The notes beneath the pieces are model-generated. The model was not told the DNA's origin and did no database searches. It worked only from the letters and a program-made list of their open reading frames with translations. 64,000 nt of DNA, from NCBI GenBank assembly GCA_022478985.1, contig JAKSZP010009201.1, forward strand, positions 310,001 to 374,000, given 5' to 3'. The DNA comes from Massospora cicadina. Lineage: Eukaryota > Entomophthoromycota > Entomophthoromycetes > Entomophthorales > Entomophthoraceae. Positions 35,811 to 47,490 of the stretch are shown piece after piece. The first letter of the stretch is position 1. Every line of letters starts with the position of its first letter. Made by a program: the position numbers and the translations under genes.

Positions 35811-36562
35811 TTCTTCATGAGAAGATAATAAGCTAAACGATTTTGAATTAACAAATGTTTTAATAAGCTCAACCTCTTTTATGCAATTAATAGAATCCTA
35901 GTGGCAGATGGCCAAGAATGGTTTACAACGATTTGGGCCAAAAGGGTATCTTCTAGAAACACATGATGTCCTTTGGCTTGAAGAACGCTTGGGCCACATT
36001 CCAACGGATGATTGACAATGTGCTAGGTGACCTCAGGTTCACATGTTCTTTGGCGTACATTTTTAATAAATTTTTGTTCATTTCTATACTCCTAAAAAGC
36101 ATTCAAAGGCCTAGAGGCGATTCTTGCTGCGTTGCATAAAATGTAACATTATTTAAAGCCATCTATTTGTGAGTTTCTGGGTTAGAGGGTACCTTTTTTG
36201 GGTAAGTTAATCCCAAAGACATTATGCCATCACGCCCGGAAAGTGTGAGGAGATAATTGAGTGGCCTACTCCTATAAACAGAAGCAGTTGTGGAGCTTCT
36301 TGGGCACCAGTATCTTTATAAAAATTACCCCATGTCCTCTCTCAGCAGGCCGCGCTGCTGCACCCCCTGACTAGAAAGCATGTTCCTTTATTATGGATGG
36401 AGGAGTGCCAGAAGGCGTTTGAAACCATCAAGGAACTGTTTTTAGCACCTCCCATTCTCAAACATGTGGATCCCACCTTGCCAGCTTAACGTAGCATGCG
36501 ACGCCTCATCCACTGCTGTGGAAATAGTATTGTACCAGGTACATGATGGTTTGGAACACCCA
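35811..36562 (+). pseudogene. Element B RT (second part) and RNase H start, between C and D
   Basis: Directly continues B's RT: CFNKLNLFYAINRI near 35850 (H has VFSKLDLVNAFNQI), MMSFGLKNAWATFQRMIDNV near 35960, LGDLRFTCSLAYI near 36025 with the catalytic DD lost just after (FNKF), then EECQKAFETIKELFLAPPIL near 36400 and KHVDPT, the RNase H entry. The fragment ends with LEHP at 36562, where D begins; the frame resumes VAYF at 50987. Confidence 0.8.
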
Positions 36563-37028
36563 TGAGAGAAATTAATATGACTGAATGATAAGCCATATAT
36601 GCGGCGGATTTTATCATATGAGTCGAGTTGAGCCTTAAGATTGAGATGAAGATTATGTTGATGTGAAGCAAATTGATTGTAGTACTGATAGTTTGGAAAA
36701 TTGAGGTAATTCTTCCAAATCCTCAAGATTGAACAAAAACCCTAAAATTGTAATGATTAGAAAATTTTTAAGCAGAAGGTTTAAATTGACTAGGAATGCT
36801 GAGGATAAGAGTTGAGCATGAAAACAAGAAGAGTGAGGCTTTTTAGTAGTTAGCAGAGATAGTTTGTATTTATATATATAATAAAAGTATCATATAAGGA
36901 AAAATCTTCATAATTTGTACTAATTTTTAAAAAGTATCAACGATCTTCATATCATCTGTTTGTTGCTCAGTGGTGATTAACCTGTGCAACGAGCATAGTA
37001 GCTCTAAGCGATAATGCAAAAGTTAACA
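36563..37028 (+). repeat. 5' LTR of element D
   Basis: Starts TGAGAGAAATTAATATGAC and ends AAAGTTAACA. Matches 50521-50981 throughout, for example GAGGATAAGAGTTGAGCAT in both, and the TATATATATAATAAAAGT stretch (36871-36888), a likely promoter/polyadenylation region. Confidence 0.9.
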
Positions 37029-37029
37029 G

Positions 37030-37046
37030 TGGTACTCATTACAGGG
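37030..37046 (+). promoter_or_regulatory. tRNA primer binding site of element D
   Basis: TGGTACTCATTACAGGG begins one base after the 5' LTR. It differs by two transitions from the site of E (39153-39169). A TGG start complementary to a tRNA CCA end is the rule for tRNA-primed LTR elements. The primer tRNA is not identified. Confidence 0.7.
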
Positions 37047-38423
37047 GCCACTGGTCAACTATAGTGCAACTGCAATTAGGGCATCATGACGATCCCTCAC
37101 TAATCATACCAGATTATAATAGGTACATGACCTCTACCCCAGGAAATCAATGGAGACATTTAACGAGGAACCAACATTATTCTTTATGACAGAACCAGGA
37201 AACGAGGAAGCTAGAATGTAACTGAAGTTAGCTGCTTGTCCCACGTTAAAGTCATCCCAGCAGGGCAGGTTCACAAGTGTGCCCCCTCAGCAACTGCAGG
37301 GTAGCATGGAATGGCTCTTGCAGGGTTACCCCTTTTATGAAGAAGATGTGGGTAAAATGCTCTGAGTCTGTTTTATAATCAACAGGACCAAAGAGCCCAC
37401 TATTAATTGTATATTTCTTACTTTGATGCTACCACAATGGAGTTATCTCACCGGCTCAGCTCACATGGAGCTGAGGAATACTTAGTTGTACCTTCAGTCT
37501 TTAATCTGCCAACTACTATGTGTCGACCCAACATAACATTGAGATCAGGAATTTCATGCACTTTGTGCATGCACAACAGAATGAAACTCTCCTCTTACTT
37601 ATTGGCCTTGACCACTCTCTTTTTCAAAATACAGGGGGTGTTAGTGCATGTGGACAGTCATACCATGGATTTTTACTATCGCCTGGACAAACTATTCCTC
37701 CATTCAAATCATGAGTTACCCCAAGTGTTAGGTAAATTGTAAGACCTGCACAGGCTTTCAGGGAAATGGATTCGGGATTTCACAACTCTTGGTAATAACA
37801 CTGAGCGCTCTATGGTGGAAATGTCCAAATGGTAGAAGGAATCAATGCAACAGTGGCTCAGATGAGAAACTGGGTTACCCTGTTAGAGCGGTGATGACTG
37901 ATTACACCAACACCATGGCACTCAGATTTAGTAAACTTTGTGCTGAATGGAGTAACCAGCGGATGGCTGACCATTTGGCTAGCTTTTTCTTGGTGATCCC
38001 AAAATACAGCCAATTGTTAGGTCGGATGAATCACCTGGAAAGTTTCAGTCAGGCAGCCTGGGTATGAGCCATTACTCTTCTGTTCATTAAGACGGTGGAG
38101 TAGTTGATATGCAAATGCGTTTGGATAAACTTTGATGGTTAAATGAGGCGTTGGTGCGGGAATGAGCCACTCTAATCAATCAAGTGAATGAAGCGAACTG
38201 ACAAGAATGCAACAGTAGTTGGCAGAATGTAAGAATGCAGGGCACATTGGAGGATGTCCTTTTATGATTTCTGAGATGGAGCGTAATCTGGACACAGAGT
38301 GAGAGTTCTGCCAAGAATTACATATGGAATTTGAAGAGAAAAGGCAGGGGTTGAGAGATGGGCGGCGTTGGTGCTATTTGGTCAAAGTGGAGCAGATATA
38401 GACAAACTTTTCGCTGACCATAC
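37047..38423 (+). pseudogene. Element D leader and gag N-terminal region
   Basis: Coding-like but broken. Frames at 37407-37742 and 37789-38067 are not recognised. Near 38155-38200 the translation reads RERATLINQVNEAN, a polar stretch fit for a gag coiled coil. The region stops at 38423, where E starts; gag continues at 45570. Confidence 0.45.
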
Positions 38424-39147
38424 TGTCAGACAAACAGTTGTTTAACTAGTAAATAAGAAAAGTTAGAGGAGAGTATCTTCATTATAAATACATAAGGCTA
38501 TCCGATTATTGGTGAAATCTAGCCTCTCAAAGTAAGGTGAATACTCCCACTCCTTGGTCAAACAGGCCTGCAAATAATGATTGGATTACGCCGAATTGCT
38601 GGCAAAATCAGGGGTGCCATTAGAGTTCCCCCACGTCCTACAGCCAATTTACTTCAAACTTCAGTGGGGAGACTGGGCCCTTTTATAGGTCTTAAGGGGG
38701 TCACACCAAGTGCAAATATTTTTCCCTATGGTGATTGGCTCAAATAAATCAAATTGTTACCTCAAGGCCTTGTTCTACCATCTCTCAACCCTCCATTAGC
38801 TGTTCAAAATAAAGAGAGCTGAGTTTTGAGTGATCTTATAGGTTGAACCCTCATATTTCCTAAAAAAGCTAAAGTTGATAATATATTATCTTACTATTCA
38901 TTTAAAGCCTCAAGTTTATTTAAATACTAAGCAGTAAAAATAAAAAGGGTAACTTTTTAACCCACTCGCCACTACTAATAATCTTAATAAAATTTAACCT
39001 TTAATATAAGTTTTAAGTATTATTATTTCAATTAGTGATTAAAAATCCCCCTTCCTTTATTTCAGCAGTTGAGATAAATACTTCTCCTGAAATATTGTTG
39101 AAATCAAGGGCAAATCAGCACCTGTGAGTATATTAACCCTGATTACA
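38424..39147 (+). repeat. 5' LTR of element E
   Basis: Matches 44839-45563. Shared stretches include TGATTGGATTACGCCGAATT and CCTACAGCCAATTTACTTCA. CTTTTATAGGTCTTAAGGGG (38679-38698) is a possible TATA region. The exact 3' end could be 39147 or 39150. Confidence 0.9.
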
Positions 39148-39152
39148 ACAAT

Positions 39153-39169
39153 TGGTGCTCACTACAGGG
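39153..39169 (+). promoter_or_regulatory. tRNA primer binding site of element E
   Basis: TGGTGCTCACTACAGGG shortly after the 5' LTR. Its complement CCCTGTAGTGAGCACCA would be the 3' end of the primer tRNA. Nearly the same site occurs in D. Confidence 0.72.
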
Positions 39170-39349
39170 GGTAGTACACCACAAAAAAACGCTCAAGATG
39201 TAGGGTGTTGGGGCTTCTAACCCTTACATTCTCCCCATTGCCTCCATACCCAGCTGGTTGCCCTTAAAAAGCAACTAACCAGCGCTTTACCCCATCTCTA
39301 AAAGTTTGAACAGCGCCCTTTTAATATTTCCTTGAAAGACTTTTGACCC

Positions 39350-40450
39350 CTGGCGAGGGAAGCATTGCTTATTATATATGTCTACAAATCTGCCATTGAA
39401 GGCATGACTGACCAACAAAAAGTTAAGCAAATTCTACCTCGCCTAAGTCGCATGGACTAAGAAGAGATGGTCCCTCATATGGACATTCTGAGTACATGGG
39501 CAGAGATTTAGGATACAATGATTGCTGTTTTTGGTTTAACGGAAAGTTTGAAGAGTAAGAAGCAGGCCTTTATGTGCCTCAGAATAAAAAGGGGAGAATC
39601 GATCACCACCTTTGTTAATCGATTTTATGGTGAAGCTCAGCCCTTGGTACTTGCTAAAAGCTTACCACTTGTTTATGCCCTCGCTGCCATTTTAATGGCT
39701 TAGATTCTTGCCCTTTCATAGCACGACACATTTTCTCCATTAAACGCCACATCCATACAATGTGTGATATCAAGGAGGCTCTGAGTGTTTGTAGATATCT
39801 ATAATAATGAGGATATCCAATCGTTATGTCAAATCCATAAGTCTTCACCATTTAGGACTTCTCAACCATATCGCCACAAAAGGAATCTCAGATGATCCCT
39901 ATGGCCCCACCTGTTTTGGTTACCACCTTGAGACCAGCACCTACTGTGTGGCTCAAATCTGATTACACTCCGCCCTGCAAGCCCTAGGTTACTAAGCCAG
40001 TGAATCCAAGTGCGCTGCCATTAGTGGGGCTGCTCTCTCTGCCTCTACCTGCTAGCAAAGAAACTTGTTTGCCATCTATTATGTATCTATCCTGTCCCAA
40101 GCCCTCTGCGGAGAGGTCTGTTTCAGTGGCTCAAAATGCTGCTCTTAAGCCCAAAACTCCTGTAGAGTAAGAGTTGCTCCCACAAACCATGGCATCAAGG
40201 ACAAGGCTGCTCAATCTAAGCTGGCTGCTTCTCCAATGATTATAGCTGCGGATGGCCCCACAGCTACTTAATCTAAGGCTTCCACCTACAACCGCCCTAC
40301 TAGCATCTACCAATTTGTGTGGACACCCTTTTGATTAAAAGTCTGAAGGGGGTTATTAGGGCCCTGGTTACTATGTCCTAGGAGCCCCTGTTAAAGTTGT
40401 TATAACGAATTATTTGAACCTGAAGGAGTAGATGAAACCCTGATCCCTTA
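39350..40450 (+). pseudogene. Element E gag remnant
   Basis: The frame 39518-39703 reads ESLKSKKQAFMCLRIKRGES then ITTFVNRFYGEAQPLV. A short helix-rich capsid segment of the form 'aF..lk...ge.i..fv..f...a' is the Gypsy capsid C-terminal pattern. D gag has an equivalent block at 46050. The downstream part (39900-40400) is Pro/Ser/Ala-rich, with stops. No knuckle recognised. Confidence 0.55.
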
Positions 40451-40649
40451 AGAAACCTTCACTAATCAAGTGCTGGGGTGACTTGAGGTTATTGATACGC
40501 TAGTAATGCTGACCATTTTATTGCTTCGCTGATCTGGTCAATCCATCATGTTCACATCTTACAGTCCATTACAGATATCCTGTGACAGCTAAAAAGCTTG
40601 CCTCTACTCTCTGCCTTAAGAAAATATTAGCTCTCCCCCCTAACTTTGG

Positions 40650-40810
40650 CGGGACCATAAATAAGGTAAAGGTCATTATTCAAAAAGTTCGGATTAGGCT
40701 ATCTTGGACACTGGATCTCTGGTGAGCGTTCTCTCTTTCAAGCTGATCAAGAAGATTAAGTTGGCTTCCGATCTCAATTGTATGCAGGAGTTTGAACAGT
40801 GAGTCCTGAC
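40650..40810 (+). pseudogene. Element E protease remnant
   Basis: Reads AILDTGSLVSVLSFKLIKKI near 40690-40750: the aspartic protease D-T-G-S motif is intact, followed by the usual hydrophobic strand. The flanking frame is open for only about 35 codons. Confidence 0.65.
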
Positions 40811-41439
40811 AACACCATGCTATTGGAGCCTATTCCTCATTGCCTATTCGGATTGGAAAGCTCATCTTGTCAGCTCCCGCCATGGCCTTGGACAATAAGA
40901 TTTATGTAATTCTTAATGTCACGCAGTTTATAATTGATAATGACGGTATAATCAACTTTAAAGAGGTTAAATCTCGCTACTCAGTTATGAAGTTCTTCTA
41001 ATCTTTAGAAATAAAGCCCTAATAAAAAAGAAAACTCCTGTTTAATTGGAGAACTTTCTCTATTTTACCTTTATTTGACACTACCTCTGGACGCAACACA
41101 AAAAAGTTGTCCAATTTGGTGGGCGCTTCAGAGGTCATTCCCTTTTATGCTTCAGAGGTGACAGTAATTTTGGTGTTGGTATGGGTGTTCGCTACCAGCA
41201 TTACGCTACAGATCCCTTGAGCCTGTCGACTGCACATAATGAGCATTGATGGAGTAAGCTCTTTATAACCACAGGTGTTGCTAGGTATTCTAGACCCCGC
41301 CTATCAACAACCCATTAATATCCTGTTGGGGAACCTTGCCAATAAACCCATCTTTTTTAAAAACATCAGAGATAAGGAAAGGTCTGCTAATTCATCTCAA
41401 GGAGATTGACAGCATCCACTTTATTGGATTGATGTTGGT

Positions 41440-42410
41440 ATGAGTTTACCCACTGACCAGTTGGTGTGTACTCTACCTATTGTCCACATTTCAGATGACC
41501 TAACCCCAGATGAGTTTAAACAAATTCATTCTCTATTGGATACATATAGTGATATTTTACCCCAGACTGACACGAATTATGGGCACATGAAAAGATGGAG
41601 ACACACCATTTATGTTGGTGATGCTCAACCTATTTGATATAAACCTTACCATAAGTCCAAAGTTGAAGAGCAGCAAATGAAGGTGAACTCACTAAGTTAT
41701 TAAACGATGGGTTATTAGTACAATTTTTAAGCCTTTGGGCGTCTCCTATCCTACTGATTAAAAAGAAGAATGGAGTTCTTCAGGTAGTGATGGACTACCA
41801 TAAACTAAACAACCTCACTAAAAAGGACAGTTATCCTATTCCCCACATAGATAACGTAATTGTACAACTCTCCGGCTCTAAATTACTCTCAGTCATGGTT
41901 TTAGCCAGAGGATATTGACAAGTGGACCTTCTCCCCAAGATCAGGAGAAAGGTGCTCTAATCCATACTAAAGTCTTATTTCAGCATACCCGCCTACTTCA
42001 AGGGCTGTGCAATGCGCCAGCATCCTTCCAACGTGAAATGGATCACATTCTGCGAGACCATAAGCTAAGCTGTGTGATTTTCTATCTTGATGACATCACC
42101 ATCTTTTCTGCAACATTCACTGATCATCTTGCTCATTTAAAAAAAGTCTTTTAACGCCTGAGGGCTTATAACATCAAGTTGAAACCGTCAAAATGCACCT
42201 TCTTCCAAAAGAAGCTAAACTTCCTCAGACACGCCATCACCCAAGAAGGGATATAGCCTTTACAAGATAGGGTCAAAGCTATCTCAAAGATGCCTGCCCC
42301 TAAGAACCTCAGGGACATTCAGGTCTTTCTGGTTATGATGGAGTATTGCCATCAGTTCATCCCCAAGTTCGCCCAGATCAGTGAGCCTCTCGTCCAACTA
42401 TTGGCTTAAA
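41440..42410 (+). pseudogene. Element E reverse transcriptase
   Basis: DDLTPDEFKQIHSLLDTYSD at 41490-41560 is the pre-RT segment. Then LLIKKKNGVLQVVMDYHKLN near 41750, SYPIPHIDNVIVQLSGSKLL near 41830, QGLCNAPASFQREMDHILRD near 42000, and VIFYLDDITIFS at 42076-42111, with catalytic YLDD intact. The connection region PAPKNLRDIQVF near 42295 has Pro/Lys typical of the RT thumb. Two or three frameshifts. It copies the element RNA in the particle. Confidence 0.85.
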
Positions 42411-42960
42411 TACCCCTTTTTCTTGGGGTACATAACAAGCGGCTAAATTTGAATTCTAAAGAGGTTGCTTCAGAACGCCCTATCCTAAGCCGCCACAACT
42501 ATGGGAAACCCTTCATTTTGTTCACCAATGCCTCAGACTTGTCGTTGGAGCCGTCCTGGCCCAATTTGACATTAATGGCATAGATCATCTAGTCCTTCTT
42601 CAGAAAGATTTTTCAAAAGGTGAACCTAGCTATAGTGTTACAGAGAATGAGTGCTTAGCTGTATTACTAGCTGTTAAACATTACTTCATTTTCCTATATG
42701 GCACTAACTTCACTGTGGTTAGTAACCACGCCTCCCTAAAATGGATACAAAACATGAAAATCCTACCAGACATTTTTCCCGTTGAGCCCTCAAACTTCAA
42801 CACTATGATATGAATATAGAGCACTGATCTGGGACGCGTCATATTAATGTTTATGGTTTGACTCGGCTGCCTATCCTTCATCTGGACAACACTGAAGAGG
42901 AGAGACTACATGATCTCCTAATGACCCCCTAAAGCCTGGGACGATGAGGATGACTCATCC
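42411..42960 (+). pseudogene. Element E RNase H remnant
   Basis: ILSRHNYGKPFILFTNASDL near 42485-42540 matches the first catalytic block (Asp of T-D-A-S changed to Asn). YSVTENECLAVLLAVKHYFI near 42630-42690 carries the second acidic residue. YGTNFTVVSNHASLKWIQN near 42700-42755 is the third block, with D-H changed to N-H. Probably inactive. Confidence 0.75.
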
Positions 42961-43059
42961 AGAAAAAGCTATCATGATACTCCCACAACACTAAGGTGGA
43001 GAGCGGAAAGTTATATAAGCAGGTAGGAGTAAATTGCTGCCCTATCTGTGACCTTCAGA

Positions 43060-43731
43060 ACGGTTACAGGTGATCTTGTATGCCCACTCCACCCTTGAAC
43101 CTGTTAGAGTGAGGAAGACGTATGAGTGGATCAAGGAACTGTACTATTGGGAGGGCATCATGGAATCTATTATCAAAGTCCTAGATGCCTGACTAAAATG
43201 TAACAGAAATCCAGATTAATGACCAGATATCATTACCAACCTACTACCCCTCAACAACCTTTTCACACAATTAGTTTAGACGTGGCAGGACTACTACCCC
43301 AGACTACCAGTGGAAATCGCTACATTCTTTTAGTTATTGACCACTTTACTAAATGGATTGAAGCAGTAGCTCCCCTGCTCAAACTGCCAAAGCTACCGTT
43401 ACTTTCCGCCACCAATCATTCTCCACCCGCCATGGATGCCAACCGGTCCTCCTCTGTGACAACAGTAATAATTTTACTTCCCAAGTGGTCAAATACTTGA
43501 TACTTTTATAAAAATTCAGCAACTTTTCTCGCCCTTATAACCCTTCAACCAACGGGACTATAGAATGATCTAATGGAACTTTAGTATCTATATTATGGAA
43601 TATGGCCAAATCTGATCCTCTGAACTGGTGTTAGCTTTTGCCCAGTGTATCATGGACTACCGCATTAGCCTTTGTTGGAATCAAGCCAATTCTTGCTTGC
43701 TGGTGCGTTTTGCCTGCTGGATTCCACAAAG
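43060..43731 (+). pseudogene. Element E integrase, main part
   Basis: PFHTISLDVAGLLPQTTSGN near 43260 holds the first Asp of the DDE core (D has HTVSLDVLGPLPTG). RYILLVIDHFTKWIEAVAPL near 43318-43375 follows. The second Asp region reads LLCDNSNNF after a frameshift near 43455, then NPSTNGTIE near 43545, where the Glu follows NGT. QANSCLLVRFACWIPQ near 43685 is the core C-terminal helix. The frame is cut by the solo LTR at 43732. Confidence 0.8.
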
Positions 43732-44260
43732 TGTCATAAAAATTTAATTATAAAATGCTAATAAAAATTTGAATTTTTATATGTCTTATTATAAGCACAA
43801 TAGAAAAAGAAAAACTGACCCCCTTAACATCTGACCATTCAGTATTCAAAGCATTTTGAGGGTTTAGGGGAATTTGAGAATATATTCAGAATAGCTTACC
43901 TAGTCTAAATTAGGTAATATGGAGGAATAACGATTTAAAACTTGGGTACTCACTTCACAGTTGCGGAATGATGGAAGGGGAATTCTGATTGGACAAAGTG
44001 TACCCATGAGGTAACAATTTTATGCTTTTGAGACAATCCCCATCCAAAAAAATTTCTTTCCCCGTGGGGGACCCACAACAAGCCTATAAAAGGGGAGAGT
44101 CCCCACGTAAGTGCGCTGTAGGACTTGGTAGTTGCTGGGGGAATACCTTCCAAAAGTCTCACAAGGCCTGTCAGGTGGTCAGAGTAGTCCAACCATTTGA
44201 TTTTTCATTTATTTCGCATATATCTTTTGAACTGGTGTTAACCTAAATAACAGGGTTCCA
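43732..44260 (+). repeat. Solo LTR nested in element E
   Basis: A 529-bp block that interrupts E's integrase, beginning TGTCATAAAA and ending GGGTTCCA (TG...CA). Flanks CAAAG (43727-43731) and CTAAG (44261-44265) match at 4 of 5; the ten bases TTCCACAAAG / TTCCACTAAG match at 9. CCTATAAAAGGGG (44082-44094) is a good TATA box inside it. No match elsewhere in the window. Orientation is inferred from the TATA box. Confidence 0.6.
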
Positions 44261-44639
44261 CTAAGAATCGGCCAGGGTCTTTTGGCTGATATCCTTGATA
44301 TCATCTGAAAATTGCAAATGGCTGACATTTCCCCTCTTCAGCTGAATTAGACCTAAGACATATTTATTTTTCAGCTGTGAGGGAAAATGTCTGACAGTTA
44401 TCATTAAATTCAAAAACGTCTCCATTTCATGTTTTGTATGGTTGGGAACCTGGAACAACTGCCTTGATTTCAAAATATATCTTTTCAGCCAGAACTGATG
44501 ACCCAACCAGGCCAATAGGAAGTTGGCCCAACATATTATCTAAACACAATCTGAATCTATGACTAACTTAGCCAAAACTATCACTAAAGAGGGCCAAGCA
44601 CCCAATGAACTCAGACACCTCTACTCTCTTTTCAGACTT

Positions 44640-44838
44640 TCGACCTAGTTTTATAATATCATAACAATATTACTTCCAGATGTGAGAAGCTAGGGTCTAT
44701 CTGGGAAGGACCATATGTCATCACCTACAAAAGGAGTGATTTATTGTATCAAATCACTTGCTTAGGAGTTTTGATCAACAGAGTTCATAGACGTTTTCTC
44801 CGCCTCTATTCTCACATCACCGTCCTTGAAGAGGGTGA
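44640..44838 (+). pseudogene. Element E integrase C-terminal end
   Basis: Reads CEKLGSIWEGPYVIT near 44685-44730, then LLYQITCLGV and NRVHRRFLRLYSHITVLEEG up to the 3' LTR. This is the usual end of Gypsy polyproteins (GPY/F module, then a strand ending in H/R-R-F-L-R). The stretch 44266-44640 between this and the solo LTR is not recognised. Confidence 0.65.
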
Positions 44839-45563
44839 TGTTGGACAAACGGTTTGTTTGACTAGTAATAAGAATAGTTCAGAGGAGAATATCTCCATTT
44901 TTTATTAAAAAGGCCTATCCGATTCTTGGTGGAATCTGGCCTCTCAAAGTAAGGTGATTACTACTCTTTAGTTAAACAGGGCTACAATTAATGATTGGAT
45001 TACGCCGAATTGCTGGAAAAATCAGGGTTGCCATTAGAGGTCCCCTCACGTCCTACAGCCAATTTACTTCAAAGTTCAGTTGAGACTGAGCCCTTTTATA
45101 GGTCTTAAGGGGGTCACACCAGGTGAAAATATTTTACCTATGGTGATTGACTCAATTACATTAAATTGTTACCTCATGGCCTTGTCCTACCTGCTCTCAA
45201 CCCTCCATCAGATTTTCCAATAAAGAGAGCTGGGTTTTGAGAGATCCAATAAATAAAACCCTCATATTTCCTAAATAGGCTCAAAGCAAAAAATTGATTA
45301 TCTAACTATCTAGCATCAAGCATCAAGTTTATCTAAATACTAAGCAGTGCAAATATAATAGGGTCCCTTCTTAACCTGCTCGCCATTACTAGTGAAATTT
45401 TATAAAATACAACCTTTATTATAAGTTTAAGTTTTATTATTTCAATTTGTGGTATTAAAAATCCCTCTTTTATTTAAGCAGTTGAAATAAATACTTCTCC
45501 TGCCATATTTTTTAAATCAGGGGCTAATCAGCACCTACGAGCATAATAAATACCCTGGTTTCA
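44839..45563 (+). repeat. 3' LTR of element E
   Basis: Partner of 38424-39147. Preceded by GAAGAGGGTGA, a weak polypurine tract. Ends CCCTGGTTTCA, corresponding to CCCTGATTACA in the 5' copy. Confidence 0.9.
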
Positions 45564-45569
45564 AAGACA

Positions 45570-46640
45570 GGCTTGCGAGGAATTTAAGGGTGCAGTAAGC
45601 GGTGAGTCTGGTGAAAAATACTATGTTAGCCAGCGAATACCCTAGGGGGTCATGGCAGTCTCTTCCCGCAAACTAAGTTCTTCTCAGTCTAATATAGTAG
45701 ATTTGTATCCATCCTTGAAATCCTATTCTTGACCTCAAGGGGATGATCTCCTTGGTCAATATGAACCAATCCCGTCTATTCCCTGATCCTAAAGCATGGA
45801 GCATGGTGATTTTGTTTGGATCAAGAAGTTGCCCCCTTTTTAGTCATAATGTGGACATACATGGATTTTTAAATGGTTCAATTTGTTGTAGAAGGAGCAT
45901 CAGATTGGTGAAAAGTGAAACTGCTACTATCCGCTCTGGATGCTGAGAGCGCTGACCCAGTCAAATGTTACCTACAGAGTAATTCTTTAACGTATCAAGA
46001 TGTAAAGGAGATTTTGCTCTGTCTTTTTGGGGGCAAGGCAAAGATGGCGCAGCGCATGGACAAATTCCTGGCAATACAGTTTCAAAAAAATAAGTCACTG
46101 GTGGAGTTTGTGTAGTGGTTCATAGCAGAAGCTCATGTGTTAGTGGGAGTAAATATCTTAACCAATATAAATGTGGGAATAACAATGATGGCGGTGGTAA
46201 GCCTTATCAGGAACTGAATAATTATATGACCCACATTCTGCGTTAAATCGTGGAGCTTTTGCAAACTTTTAACTCATTAAGTCATCTCTCCATCACTTTC
46301 TGTGCTCCTAAGATGGAGCAGAAAGCCCCTAAAATTGCCTTCGCATCCTTGTTGGTAAATGGACTTCAATAACCTGGTTGTAATCCGTTGGGAAATACTC
46401 AGCCACCCAATATGTCATCAGGACCTCTTCGCCATCCTTACGCACAACTGGCCAGAACCTCAGCCTAATTACAATCATTTTGTAACTTTTGACCCAGGCC
46501 TTCAGATATGAACCATAGTTAAGAGAAATCTATGTATGCTTGTTTTTTGTGTGGCCAAAAAGGCTACTATGTGGCTAACTTTCCAGGCAAACTGTATGTT
46601 CATGCAGTGCCATCTGTTTAGATAGAATAGGAAAATATTG
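45570..46640 (+). pseudogene. Element D gag, capsid and eroded zinc knuckle
   Basis: Continues D after E. The frame 45915-46115 reads ADPVKCYLQSNSLTYQDVKE, then MAQRMDKFLAIQFQKNKSLV, the Gypsy capsid C-terminal pattern. Near 46535 YACFLCGQKGYYVANFPG is a CCHC knuckle with His and last Cys replaced (Asn, Pro). Forms the particle shell. Stops at EFV* (46115) and later. Confidence 0.65.
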
Positions 46641-47039
46641 AGCGGAATAGAGATAGGATGATCTAACTCTACTAATTCAGATTTAATTGTCCCTGACTAA
46701 TCCCATGAGTCTCTTTGCATTAGTCCCAGTACCCATCCTGATCACTTTCTATATCAACAACTTCCGCGCTATATCTCAGCCACATTTAAAGAGAGCAACA
46801 ATAACCCTTCAGGCTATGAATTCCACCGATATGTGCAAAATTTATATTCCTGGCAAGTCCTTGAACAAAACGGTACAAGGGATGCTGGACCCTCAGCGGC
46901 CGTCGCCTCCCTAGTAGGGTTAAACAGCGCCATTCCAGTAGAAAAAATCGCCAGAGGTATCCTCATGTCATTGCGGGTATTATCACTTTTCTTTATAACT
47001 AAAGTCCTTGGACGCTCACATAATAAACGTTAATGGTTC

Positions 47040-47490
47040 TTTTTATTTGAAGTTTTCGTACTGTGATTTTTTTGTTCAGAACACAAAAATACAAGCTATT
47101 ATAGATACTGGTGCCTAGTTAATATAATCTCCACTAAGCTCATGGCTAAGCTTCCTATGAAGCCTGACATGGAACACAGAGTAATACAAGGGACCGTGGG
47201 GGCACTGAGCTCTGTGTCAGAAACAGCTTGCAGCGCTTTACCTATGAGATTTGGCTCAGTGAGGGCTTCTGCTCTAGAGGTGGTCCTTCCTGATAATAAC
47301 TATGACATGTTGATCTGTGCTGCGTTCATGAGCCAATTTGGGGCCAAAGTCAATATGGTGGAAGAAGCCATTAGTAACCTGGGACAACTGATCCCCATTT
47401 ACTTTACCTCTAGCGGAGTCCCAAAAGACCCAATCCGCTCCAGTCATAACAATCTGGCATATAACAATGGGGTGGTTCCTGTTTGATCAG
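47040..47490 (+). pseudogene. Element D protease remnant
   Basis: IQAIIDTGA near 47090 is the intact D-T-G-A, followed by a stop. After a frameshift the frame 47142-47486 runs ACSALPMRFGSVRASALEVV and DNNYDMLICAAFMSQFGAKV, the retropepsin C-terminal half (the D-x-x-I-G-xx-F-L/M flap-to-helix region, Gly changed to Cys). Confidence 0.75.

Larger units (their letters stand above)
38424..45563 (+). mobile_element. Ty3/Gypsy element E with both LTRs, nested in D's gag
   Basis: LTRs 38424-39147 and 44839-45563 (724/725 bp) start TGTCAGACAAAC and TGTTGGACAAAC and match along their length. Internal order gag, protease, RT, RNase H, integrase, all plus strand. A solo LTR (43732-44260) interrupts the integrase end. 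The flanks CATAC / AAGAC match at only 3 of 5, so the target duplication is not convincing. The LTRs differ at many places. Confidence 0.88.

Noticed and set aside
43621..44240. 13-bp direct repeat TGAACTGGTGTTA at 43621 and 44228
   Set aside because: One copy is inside the solo LTR and one outside it, at unequal distances from its ends, so it is not its target duplication. Probably chance.
38419..45568. CATAC / AAGAC as target duplication of element E
   Set aside because: Only 3 of 5 bases match and the exact LTR end is uncertain by several bases, so it is not claimed.
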